Positions 6,992-13,570 are shown, counted from the first letter of the stretch. The stretch: DNA of 13,570 nt from Bremia lactucae (GCF_004359215.1 NC_090623.1:2306860-2320429); one strand, 5' to 3'. The notes: a model not told the origin generated them from the sequence alone. Numbers and translations are program-made.

Positions 6992-7754
6992 TTTATACCT
7001 TGCACCGGTTGGAGGTCGCTTCTTATATTAACGCGAATCACGTTAAGTCTTTGAAGCCAGACTTCGCGTCCAATGTCTTTGACATTGCGAATGAACGCGC
7101 TCCAGGCTTGCATAAGCGAGACTTTATCTCGCTTATTGTTGTCACTATACCATCGATGCTTAAAAAAGCATCGAGCCGAAAACCGTTCTCAGCGCGAAAG
7201 TTCTTCACGCTGGGATCAAGGCCACGTGCTTTCTCGCAATAAATATAGGGTATTTATTGTGAGGAGTAGTCTCACCAGACAAGCTATTAATTAGCTGTTC
7301 GGAGAAAAGCTACGGCTTTTTCTCAAGGGCAAGACGAGACATTTTAGTGTCTACAACCCCTGAGTGTCCCCACTTCCCACTGAAGCGCAGGGGTACTACA
7401 AGAACTTGTGTAAGATAGCTTACGGCATCGTCAAGACCACGCACCGAAATATGTGCGGGTGACGGCGCGGGAGACGGTGCTGGCGATGAGGAATCATCGT
7501 CAGAACCGAACCTGCTGAAGCGAATGCTACCAGCACGCCAATCCGATTGAGGCCCCTCATTCGAAGGCTCATTGTCAGCCGCCTGACGATGATCAGGCGA
7601 CTGTTCTGTTCTCCCAGGATCAGCATTTCGTCCGACTCGCACTCATAGTCGCCCTCCAAAGCGGGGTCGCATTCACGTGGTGTATCACCACGTGCACCCG
7701 CAACATTTAGAGTTGCGGGAGAAGATGACGCTACGGCAGACAGAACGTCTGCCG
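6339..7754. repeat. Cluster of short perfect inverted repeats (gypsy 3' region)
   Basis: Perfect hairpins with arms of 8 bp or more: 6339-6359 (8), 6368-6386 (8), 6646-6671 (8), 6765-6790 (8), 6951-6975 (8), 7122-7146 (10), 7153-7174 (9), 7237-7259 (9), 7674-7694 (9), 7697-7719 (8), 7734-7754 (8). Loops are 3-10 nt. Several 7-bp ones lie between. Confidence 0.7.
6992..7309 (-). pseudogene. Broken middle of the antisense reading frame
   Basis: Minus-strand pieces in shifting frames read IARKHVALIPA, RTFALR/KNFRAENGFRLDAFLSIDGIVTT, KPGARSFAMSKTLDAKSGFKDLT and, in another frame, QAWSAFIRNVKDIGREVWL. Several stops are present. They bridge the open frames at 7857-7310 and 6991-6248 in the right order, which suggests one decayed gene. 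The plus strand also has a 94-codon open frame (6958-7242) that I do not recognise. The region is packed with perfect hairpins (6951-6975, 7071-7087, 7122-7146, 7153-7174, 7237-7259), which make the strands look alike. Confidence 0.35.
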
Positions 7755-7857
7755 CAAGAGACAATAATTCGTCGCCCGCAGCTAGCCGAAGGCGCCGCAC
7801 TATTCGCTTACCGGATGGACTTGTTAACCGTTTCCTCAGTGGTAGCCTCTTAAAGGC
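7310..7857 (-). pseudogene. N-terminal part of antisense reading frame, frameshifted
   Basis: Open from 7857 with no ATG at the start (…GKRIVRRLRLAAGDELLSLAADVLSAV…DEMLILGE), then the sense of the reading moves to the frame that is open 7642-7310 (…DHRQAADNEPSNEGPQ, SIRFSRFGSDDDSSSPAPSPAPSPA, LDDAVSYLTQVL, SGVVDTKMSRLALEKKP). Low-complexity Ser/Asp and a PAPS repeat precede the globular-looking part. No plus-strand frame of any length competes here, so the minus strand is the likelier coding strand. The order low-complexity N-terminus, CPCC cluster, coiled coil resembles a gag-like or accessory ORF, but I do not recognise the family. Confidence 0.4.
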
Positions 7858-8621
7858 TTAATGCAGCTCTAGCTCAATCCCCTGCTCCGCCGTGTTCACC
7901 ATCTGTAACTGCGGTGCTGCTGCAAAGAAGGCCGTATGCCTAAAACAATTTCTTACTGTGGTAACTAAAATACCCTCCCATTCCCCCATACACCACCGCA
8001 TTGCTGTTAGCTGGTCAACTTTGTAGATGTTGGCCTCCCCTCGCTCATAACGGTCCACGGCATTCTGAAGGTGAAAGTGCCTGTAACGACGTTTGAATGA
8101 GGCAATGAGGCCAGCATCCATGGGCTGAGTTTTTGGTATTCAGTTAGGTAGAAGGAAAGCGACCTTGATAAAGCTTAAACCTTTTTATTGAAAATTCAAG
8201 ATGCCACGCTGTTTCAAACGGCATACAGGAGAACAACTGTTTTTCTTACAGGAACAACAAGAAGGCATGGATCTCGGCGCCAAAGCATTGGCGGTAAATG
8301 CTATAGTGAAGCGCGTCTGAATGCGAAAGAAAGAACCAGAAGATTTATTTTAGTAAAGTACACTTAGGAAAAGGTACTCAAAATCCAGAAATATAGCACA
8401 CTTTGTCCTTCTTTAGAACTTCAATTCTTTCCTGTGAAATGGTCTTTTCTGGAACCATGCTGTAGGATAGGCCTAAAAAAAATCAGTATGAGTCTTGCAT
8501 AAGAAATGCTTTTAATGATATGAATCAGACCTGTTTCATTCATGTCATACACGTCTTTGTGCTTATATCAAGCTATGGTTGCCTTGAGTTCAGGCAATGC
8601 AGCTTTCATGGCTTCCTGATC
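7858..8621 (-). pseudogene. Tigger/pogo transposase catalytic half, with intron, broken
   Basis: Minus-strand order: DQEAMKAALPELKATIA, TGA (8570-8568), DVYDMNETG, a GT-AG intron (8530-8473), LSYSMVPEKTISQERIE, KKDKV, a decayed stretch with TIAFTANA, then PKTQPMDAGLIASFKRRYR, YKVDQLTAMRW and NCFRHT, ending LELH and TAA at 7860-7858. In active copies NMDETG holds the first catalytic Asp; here it reads DMNETG, so that Asp is Asn. The middle (second Asp, MDN…H) is deleted or unreadable; the third block PMDAG is kept. It starts exactly where gypsy integrase ends (8622). Its missing N-terminal half is at 5647-6080. Confidence 0.75.
8473..8530 (-). other. Spliceable 58-nt intron in Tigger transposase
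   Basis: Begins GT (after ACAG) and ends TTTTTTTTAG. Removing it joins ...NET-G|G-LSYSM in frame (phase 1) across the conserved DETG-L-YxM motif, which would otherwise be broken. Short GT-AG introns with a T-rich 3' end are usual in oomycetes. Confidence 0.55.
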
Positions 8622-9733
8622 TAGTTTTTTTGCTACCCTAGTGACTACACGCTTCGGTAAATTCACCATAGAGAGTAGTACTAGGTAATTCATTTTTGAA
8701 TGAAAGAACGTTTGCTCTTCTATGTTAGTCTGTGTTCCGTTTCTGACGGTCCACTGCGTTAGAATTGGAATCCTGTGCAAAATGGATTACTGATTCTCGA
8801 GCCAGCAGAAATTCCTCTGCTGACTCATTTGTTTTGTATTTTTCAGTGCGCTTTGTGCGCACTGCCATTGGATTTTTTTCATTTTCGATATCGATAGTTT
8901 CGCCATCGACATCATTCGCGTCGTTGGTAACTTCGACGTGTGATGAGCATGAGCCAAATGATTTTGCTCGTGCGAGTCCCCCCACTTAAACTAGAGGATC
9001 CCTTTAGTTGGGTGGGTGGTATATGTGGATGGCGTAAGCTATTCATGAAAAGCGGTGGATGCGTTGTAGACGCATGCACCGAAATATTGATGGCGAATTC
9101 GACCATCGGTAAAAATTCGCTCTAATTCGGATACGATTGGACGTAACCTCGAAGTATCTCATCGAGAACGCGATGTTCGCGTTCTGTCTGACCATCTGTC
9201 TCTGGATAATCAGAAGTTGACATAGTCAGCCGTGTTCCAAGAGATCGGAACACAGATTGTCAAAACTCCATCGTAAACCGTGGTTCTCCATCCGAGACCA
9301 CTTCACGGGGTAACCCGTGGAGTTTGAATACCGTGTCCGTAAAGACACGGGCACAGCCCGGATCCGTGATTGACTCTGGTATTGCAGCAAGATGTACCAT
9401 GTTGCTGAATCTGTCTACAAAAACAAGGATTCCATTGTTTTTGTGATCGTCTTCTGGAAATCCGAAGCTGAAGTCCATAGATACGGACCGCCAACACTCT
9501 GCCGAAAGTGGAAGAGTTTGGAGAGGTGCACGGGATGAAGGGCTAGGTTTTACCCGTTGACATACCTCGCAAGCACGAATGTACTTGCGCACGAAATGAT
9601 TCTGGCGGGGCCAGTAAAGTCGCGACTTACTGTAAAAAAGCTTTCTCACGTCAACGATGCTCACTTGTCGGTGCATCGTGACACCCAAATATGATGCGCA
9701 AGCGCAAATCATTGTGAGTTGGGACGACGCCAC
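8622..9733 (-). pseudogene. Ty3/gypsy integrase, nearly complete but stopped
   Basis: Inserts element DNA. From 9733 the frame shows a zinc-binding part with CEVCQRVK, then the core with D at MDF (9475-9473), D at SDGEPRF (9292-9290) and E at DGQTE (9184-9182). The last two are 35 residues apart, so the D,D35E triad is intact. A TGA at 9262-9260 replaces the usual Trp after TMEF, and a TAG lies at 9124-9122. The frame then shifts near 8985 to SFGSCSSHVEVTND, VRTKRTEKYKTNESAEEFLLARE and, after another shift near 8750, VLLSMVNLPKRVVT. It ends abruptly at 8622 (…KL), where LLPKFIGPF should follow; that part is at 6081 on the plus strand. Confidence 0.88.
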
Positions 9734-10413
9734 GTGTAATGTCGCCGGCAGCGGCTGTGAAATACAATAAGCCGTTGCGTGTTGTGTATTGATCGGATGA
9801 CGATCAATATAAAGTCGGTAAATCTTTAAGATATTTATCGGATGAATTCATCAAATGATCCATTAAACGCAGAAGGTCCTTTTCTTCTGCGTAGGCTTTC
9901 TTTATGTCATCAAACAAGGTTGATGACGGATCGCTAGAAATGAGTGTTGCAACAGTGGGATTATTTCCACTGTTGGAATGCACAGCCGGCTCGAAATCGG
10001 ATCGGCTGATAACGCATCAGCGATGCCATTAAGTCGTCCTGGTTTATATTTGTCGGAGGAATTATACTCCGCGAAGAAGGATAGCCACCTCGCCATTCTT
10101 TGCGATAGGTGTGGGCTGTTTTGCGGCCGTGCGTAATGACGCATGGTCCGTATATACGATGAACGGTCTATCTCCTCGGAGATAAACCCTTGAGTTTTGC
10201 CAGTGCGTATTTCATCGCAAGGAGTTCCTTGTCATGCACTGGGTCATTGCGTTTAGCTGGTTGCAGCTGACGCGATTGGTAACAGACGACGCGCTCCGCG
10301 CCGTATGTATGGTATTCCATTAACGCACAACTAATTGCGAAAACGCTGGGGTCACAGACCACATGGAATGGTCTGTCTTGATCTGCAATCGCCAAGACGG
10401 GCGATTGCATCAA
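9734..10413 (-). pseudogene. Ty3/gypsy RNase H and connection, frameshifted
   Basis: Degrades the RNA strand during reverse transcription. From 10413: SPVLAIADQDRPFHVVCD (first catalytic Asp kept), GAERVVCYQSRQLQPA, VHDKELLAMKYALAKL (Glu kept), then a frameshift; YTDHASLRTA (Asp kept) reads at about 10165-10130 in another frame. After a further shift, SPHLSQRMARWLSFFAEYN and YKPGRLNGIADALS follow. The HH part of the integrase zinc finger would lie between 9900 and 9734, where I see only fragments. This catalytic set contrasts with the RNase H at 2905, which lost its Asp. Confidence 0.85.
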
Positions 10414-11250
10414 GCTTTACTTGATATCTTTAAAGGAACGCTGACAAAGAGCGTTCCATAGCCATTTCTCGTCTTATTTCGAGAGACGAGAGAGATAAAC
10501 TGTCCTCTTGGCATAATAACGGAGTACTTGTGCAAGTGCGCCGCTAATCCAAGGAACTTTCAAGTCCCTTGACATCGACTAGAACTAACCAGTCGGGAAT
10601 TGCCTTTTTCCACGTCCGTCTTTCCGTCCATAGCTCGGCTATGGACGAATACATCGTCAAAAAAACTCGGTGCGAATTCTCGGACCAGTCTCAACAGATC
10701 CGTTACGCATCTGTTGAATGTTGCAGGGGCGTTACTAAGCTTCTGTGGCATTATTAGCCATTACCAGAGCTTCTCACTGGGAGTGGTCACTGCTGTGTAC
10801 GGGATGTCCCGTTCACGCATAAGGATTTGATAAAATCCATCCGTCAGATCCATAGACGAAGAGATGGTACTCTTAGACATAATATCTATAATTACGTCTT
10901 TCTAGGTATCGGTTTTTGAGCCGGAACCGATGAAGCATTTAATTTATTGAATGCGTGCACTATCCGCCATTCTCCGATGGCCTTTCGCATAAAGAAGGTC
11001 GGAGAGCTAATGGAGAAGTTGACTCCCTCACATGACCCGATTTTAATCGATCGATAAAGAATTTATCGATCGATCGCAAGTACTTGTTCACGAGGCAGTG
11101 GCCACTGCTTCATGACACAGTACTTCGAGCCCGGTTTGAGCTCGATCTCATGTCGAGTGCCTTTATCCTTAGGTAACTCGCGTAGAACTGTTTCAGGAAA
11201 TACATTCCTGAATTCCATCAAATCCTTGTATACAGGATTTGTCTTAAGTG
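10414..11250 (-). pseudogene. Ty3/gypsy reverse transcriptase, multiple frameshifts
   Basis: Copies element RNA into DNA. Upstream end: VYKDLMEFRNVFPETV, RELPKDKGTRHEIELKPGSKY, WPLPREQVLAID. Then, across stops and shifts, MRKAIGEWRIVHAFNKLNA, SSVPAQKPIPRK, SMDLTDGFYQILMRERDIPYTAV and MPQKLSNAPATFNR. The active-site box is FFDD (two Asp at 10658-10653) followed by VFVHSRA; family members I know have YxDD, so the Tyr is Phe here. At least four frame changes are present. Nearly every 60-100 bases hold a perfect hairpin, including 11046-11074 with 13-bp arms. Confidence 0.85.
11046..11074. repeat. 13-bp-arm hairpin in RT
   Basis: ATCGATCGATAAA, a 3-nt loop, then the exact complement. The longest arms seen in the window. 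It coincides with a place where the RT frame is broken (stop after LAID), so it may have arisen by a local copying error. Confidence 0.6.
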
Positions 11251-11580
11251 ACTCCCAGGATTAAGTAGTATATCTCTCAATCCGAGTCTTCATATCGAGG
11301 ACACTTTCGTTCATCAATGAGCTTCTGAGAACCCGCTCGTTCTCTGCAAATATGTCGCTGACCGAATATCAGTTACGTATTCGTCCTCTGTCACGAGTAC
11401 GCAGATACTTGTCATCGTCCTTTTGACTACCCCAGCCTTAACGACCGGGTAGAATTTTGTGTCACCTGACATCCAGTCGGTACACTTCTAACTACACCAG
11501 GCTTGGGGCTCTGGGTAGAATTTTGGGACGTTTAACATCCCGTTAACGCACTCTCTATTGAAGGTGATGTTGCAACTATG
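11251..11580 (-). pseudogene. Pol linker upstream of RT, protease side, decayed
   Basis: Minus-strand codons read VLVTEDEYVTDIRSATYLQRTSGF and, in another frame, ERVLRS, MNESVLDMKTRIERYTT, SWESLKTNP, which lead straight into the RT start. An imperfect duplication (11425-11459 and 11490-11526) encodes KFYPxVKAGVV-like text twice. No aspartic protease DTG motif is seen, and homology is lost at about 11580. Gag for this pol is not found to the right on the minus strand, so the element is 5' truncated. Confidence 0.55.
11425..11526. repeat. Imperfect direct repeat, two units about 66 bp apart
   Basis: Both units contain actac(c/a)cca, a G/C-rich core and (g)ggtagaatttt; the second ends at 11526. 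On the coding (minus) strand each unit begins CAAAATTCTACCC. It may be an old local duplication within the pol linker. Confidence 0.45.
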
Positions 11581-11721
11581 TAATTACATATGTGCACGTG
11601 TAGGAAAGGTTAGCTTTAATTGCATAGTTTAATTGAGTGTTTGTATGCAATGTGTATGGTTTAAGTAGAGCAAAAGTTTGGATAGATACTAATCACATTG
11701 CAGCTCATTCGGTAAGATGTG

Positions 11722-11785
11722 GCAGCATTAGCCGAGAGGTCGCACGATGAGTCCCGCCAACGTCCGGAAGTTCAAGCCTATTGGA
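11722..11785 (+). repeat. Possible tRNA-derived SINE head (A and B boxes)
   Basis: TAGCCGAGAGG at 11729-11739 fits the A-box pattern TRGYNNARNNG and GTTCAAGCC at 11770-11778 fits the B-box pattern GWTCRANNC. Their spacing is close to a tRNA. The acceptor ends do not pair and the spacing is about 4 nt short, so it is not a working tRNA gene. A tRNA-derived SINE remnant is possible; chance is also possible. Confidence 0.3.
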
Positions 11786-11877
11786 AACTGATGTTTATGG
11801 TTCATCAGCGCTATCCTGCCTTATAGTGACGTCCCCCATTTTTGTGCTGTGACTTACAACATAAGAATAGTAACGTG

Positions 11878-11927
11878 TTTACAAAACAATGGTAACGAGG
11901 AGCGGTAGGCTAGCAACGTTTTGTAAA
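11878..11927. repeat. Inverted repeat with 10-bp arms, 30-nt spacer
   Basis: TTTACAAAAC at 11878-11887 and its exact complement at 11918-11927. It could be a tiny hairpin or a deleted terminal-repeat element; there is no coding content. Confidence 0.5.
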
Positions 11928-12044
11928 AAATGAATGGACGTGAATCAATTCACTAACAGAACACACTTAATTGACATACTCACTTTTGGTTTTACAGTCT
12001 CGACCTAAAGAAACAGCTCTGCAAGCATAGACCTTCTTTAGGTT

Positions 12045-12209
12045 ATGAGCGCAAACAACGATTCAAGTGTCAAGGTCTAAACCTTTGATGGAAGCAACTA
12101 TGCCTAAGATGAGGATGTATCTCATGTCAAAGGGACTATGGGAAGCGACCACCGGCAAAGCTCCCGGCGATCGTTCTCAACCGCAGCAATTCGCAGCTCA
12201 AGGACGTTG
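12045..12209 (+). pseudogene. Ty1/copia gag N-terminus, truncated
   Basis: ATG at 12045 opens MSANNDSSVKV, a TAA at 12078-12080, then TFDGSNYA, a one-base shift, and KMRMYLMSKGLWEATTG. The order F.G.NY..W…M…L…GLW is the hallmark of copia-type gag start (the UBN2/retrotran_gag family). It ends at 12210 where the gypsy LTR fragment begins, so the rest was lost when that element inserted or recombined here. Confidence 0.65.
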
Positions 12210-12347
12210 TAATTATATTATCACAGTTTTTTAATAACCATCCTTAAAAGCAAGTGTTTTATAGAGAGTCTTACCCTGCACGTACTAGTGAGGCAGTGCG
12301 AAGTGGACTTGTACTGAAGCAGTACAAGTCAGTAGTGCCCCTTTACA
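12210..12347 (+). repeat. 3' part of gypsy family B LTR (5' LTR of element C)
   Basis: Matches the last 170 bases of 4438-4710, starting at AATTATATTAT, with an internal deletion of about 36 bp that removes two of the three hairpins and joins CTAGTG to AGGCAG. It keeps the 11-bp-arm hairpin (12306-12330) unchanged. It ends CTTTACA and is followed after 2 nt by a primer-binding site, which fixes the orientation of this LTR family. Its own 5' part was replaced by copia gag sequence. Confidence 0.7.
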
Positions 12348-12349
12348 CC

Positions 12350-12358
12350 TGGTAGCAC
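12350..12358 (+). other. Primer-binding site of element C
   Basis: TGGTAGCAC, two bases after the LTR end, identical to the site of element A on the other strand at 905-897. Both elements would use the same tRNA. Confidence 0.65.
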
Positions 12359-12478
12359 TTTGTAGTCATCCAAAAAAACCACAGTTCTATCATCTACTAT
12401 GGACATGTTAGTTGATAATGGAAATACGCATCACGTTTTGCGTGATAGCTACTCTTCTAAGTGACATAGAAAGGAGTG

Positions 12479-12502
12479 CGGTCGAACGAATGAGTTCGAC
12501 CG
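12479..12502 (+). promoter_or_regulatory. Hairpin whose loop holds the gag start codon
   Basis: Perfect 9-bp arms (CGGTCGAAC and complement) enclose a 6-nt loop, and the gag ATG (12490-12492) lies in that loop. In element RNA this would put the start codon on a stable stem-loop. A translational or packaging role is inference. Confidence 0.45.
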
Positions 12503-13515
12503 TAGGGAACGATTCCATCTTTGCCATGCTGTCCGGTTTGGACAAAAGCCTCCATTCCATCTTCGCCAAGTTTGAACAACTAGAATTTGACGAGGCGAAG
12601 GATAAGGTAGTCTTGCTTTAATCAGCAAGGCTTTTAACAGGTGGAACTGTGAGGTTACAACAGGTACAAACCCCTGTACCTGGGATGACGCACACGCGTC
12701 GTCCGAAACCTTGACGATTGACATCTCTAAGAATAGGGGAGTCGAAGAAGACTCCCTCTTGAGAGGGTTTATCGAGTTGGACGATGCCATAAGGGCTCGT
12801 CACATCGTCGAAGAGCAAATGCATGTCGCATTTGCTCAGTCAAATTTGGCAGGTTGTGCCAAAACTTGAACATTGGGCCTTAAGTTGCGCGACGCATATG
12901 TCTTTGGGTCGCTAAAAGCTTTTAAAGCCCGGCTCAACAGACGTTTGAACCGCCTATGGCTGATTAAAGAGCTCGTTCAGAGCTTCTGAAACTCAAGCAA
13001 GGCAAGCGTGATGTTCACACAGATGCCCAGCACATACGACTCTTAGCGAGTTTTATCACGAACAACTCAGTTCATGAACACACGTTAATTATGGTGTTCA
13101 TGCAAGGTCTTACGGATGGTCCCGTAAACATCTACATGTTCCCTTGGAACTGGATACGCTTGAAGAAGCAGTATCCGTTGCGGAACAGGAGGACTTTAGT
13201 TTGAGACAGGCTCAAGCTAGTTCGTCATCGTATCGTCCTCCAGGACGACACGAGCTAGGAGGTCCAGAACCCATGGACCTCTCTTACGTCGAAAGCGAGA
13301 GACCTCGCTTTTCGAGCAATAAGCGATTGCAGAAATGCCATCGCTGCCAAAAATTAGGACACTACGCTCATGAGTGTAGTGCCCCACGCCCAGCACCGAA
13401 AGGTACTGAACGTAATTTTGGACCGTATGCCAAAAAGGGCAACGGTCGCGGGTCCGACGTTGTTGCGAAATCGCAACAGCGAGGCGGACCGCCAAAAAAT
13501 GGACGGGGTCAGTAG
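12490..13515 (+). pseudogene. Ty3/gypsy gag with zinc knuckle, broken (element C)
   Basis: Structural protein that packages element RNA. From ATG 12490: MSSTVGNDSIFAMLSGLDKS with an acidic helix, stopped by TAA at 12619-12621. Then, in other frames, RGFIELDDAIRARHIVEE, a TGA (12867-12869) where a Trp is expected, LGLKLRDAYVFGSLKAFKARL, KLKQGKRDVHTDAQHI and LIMVFMQGLTDGPV. The last part is intact from 13144: LEEAVSVAEQEDFSLRQAQ, GGPEPMDLSYVE, and a CX2CX4HX4C zinc knuckle (CHRCQKLGHYAHEC, 13336-13377) that binds nucleic acid. It stops with TAG at 13513-13515. It belongs to a different family from the gag at 1-782. Its order LTR, primer site, hairpin, gag fits an element whose pol lies right of the window. 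Confidence 0.85.
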
Positions 13516-13570
13516 GGGCGCAACGCCCTACTGATCCAGCAACCTCAAGAGAATTTGCAAATCTCTTGAC

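Larger units (their letters stand above)
9165..11241. repeat. Cluster of short perfect inverted repeats (gypsy pol)
   Basis: Perfect hairpins with arms of 8 bp or more: 9165-9185, 9867-9892 (9), 9906-9927, 9950-9975 (9), 10354-10376, 10384-10409 (10), 10435-10457, 10467-10491, 10625-10647 (10, 3-nt loop), 10691-10717 (9), 11046-11074 (13), 11192-11212, 11219-11241. There is also a 14-bp palindrome at 11095-11108. They sit inside codons of RT, RNase H and integrase. Confidence 0.75.
11581..12044. other. Non-coding stretch between elements
   Basis: No open frame or domain. It contains a pair of RNA polymerase III-like boxes (11729-11739 and 11770-11778) and a 10-bp-arm inverted repeat (11878-11927). 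The end nearest 12045 may be the leader of the copia gag piece; a TGGTAACGAGG at 11889-11899 could be a primer-site remnant but no LTR end precedes it. Confidence 0.35.
12479..13569. repeat. Cluster of short perfect inverted repeats (gag of element C)
   Basis: Perfect hairpins: 12479-12502 (9-bp arms), 12661-12682 (8), 12737-12756 (7), 12813-12837 (10), 13073-13102 (9), 13233-13248 (7), 13259-13281 (8), 13461-13478 (8), 13545-13569 (8). Near-perfect: 13360-13381 (11-bp arms, one mismatch, no loop) and 13509-13534 (11 pairs with one bulge). Confidence 0.75.

Noticed and set aside
11735..11770. Possible hammerhead ribozyme (GATGAGTCCC core)
   Set aside because: The matching GGAC-GAAA side and closing stems are absent.
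11722..11785. Functional tRNA gene
   Set aside because: Acceptor arms do not pair and the box spacing is short; kept only as a weak SINE candidate.
1..13570. Host genes, RXLR/Crinkler-type effectors, CRISPR arrays, rRNA
   Set aside because: I looked for a secretion signal with RXLR or LFLAK motifs, direct-repeat arrays and rRNA-like sequence and saw none. The hairpin clusters are not equally spaced identical repeats.

Overview
The window looks like nuclear DNA of an oomycete (Phytophthora or a downy mildew is my best guess). I base this on the style of the Ty3/gypsy, Ty1/copia and Tigger/pogo proteins, which I recognise from memory of those families; no search was run. No intact host gene is visible. 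Almost all of the 13.6 kb is a nested graveyard of transposable elements, nearly all with stops, frameshifts and truncations.

Left part (1-1441): the 5' end of a Ty3/gypsy element on the minus strand, in order LTR (1441 to 908), primer-binding site (905 to 897) and broken gag (782 to 1, running off the window). Then (1442-4004) AT-rich degenerate DNA holding a Ty1/copia reverse transcriptase remnant, a Ty3/gypsy RNase H remnant whose first catalytic Asp is Ala, and a second copia RT scrap, all on the plus strand.

Middle (4005-5650): three LTR-type repeats packed together. A gypsy LTR (minus) and a second copy of it (plus) flank part of a copia LTR. A second copy of the copia LTR lies 1.1 kb downstream behind a polypurine tract. 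A Tigger transposase tail lies between the copia LTR copies.

Core (5647-11580): a Tigger/pogo transposase and a large chromodomain Ty3/gypsy pol are interleaved. The gypsy pol runs on the minus strand from about 11580 (protease/RT side) through RT, RNase H and integrase to 8622, and its missing 3' end (integrase C-terminus plus chromodomain) is on the plus strand from 6081/6082. The Tigger gene begins on the plus strand at 5647, continues on the minus strand at 6080-5698, then on the minus strand again from 8621. Flipping the two adjacent blocks 5698-6080 and 6081-8621 in place brings both genes back into order, so two linked inversions are the simplest reading. The gypsy 3' end also carries a long open frame on the opposite strand (6991-6248, with related broken frames up to 7857) that overlaps the chromodomain.

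Right part (11580-13570): a non-coding stretch with weak RNA polymerase III box matches, a copia gag scrap, the 3' part of another gypsy LTR, its primer-binding site, and a plus-strand gypsy gag with a zinc knuckle.

The most unusual sequence-level signal is a very high density of short perfect inverted repeats (arms of 8-13 bp, loops of 0-12) in the gypsy pol, its 3' region and the right-hand gag. The copia and Tigger pieces largely lack it.
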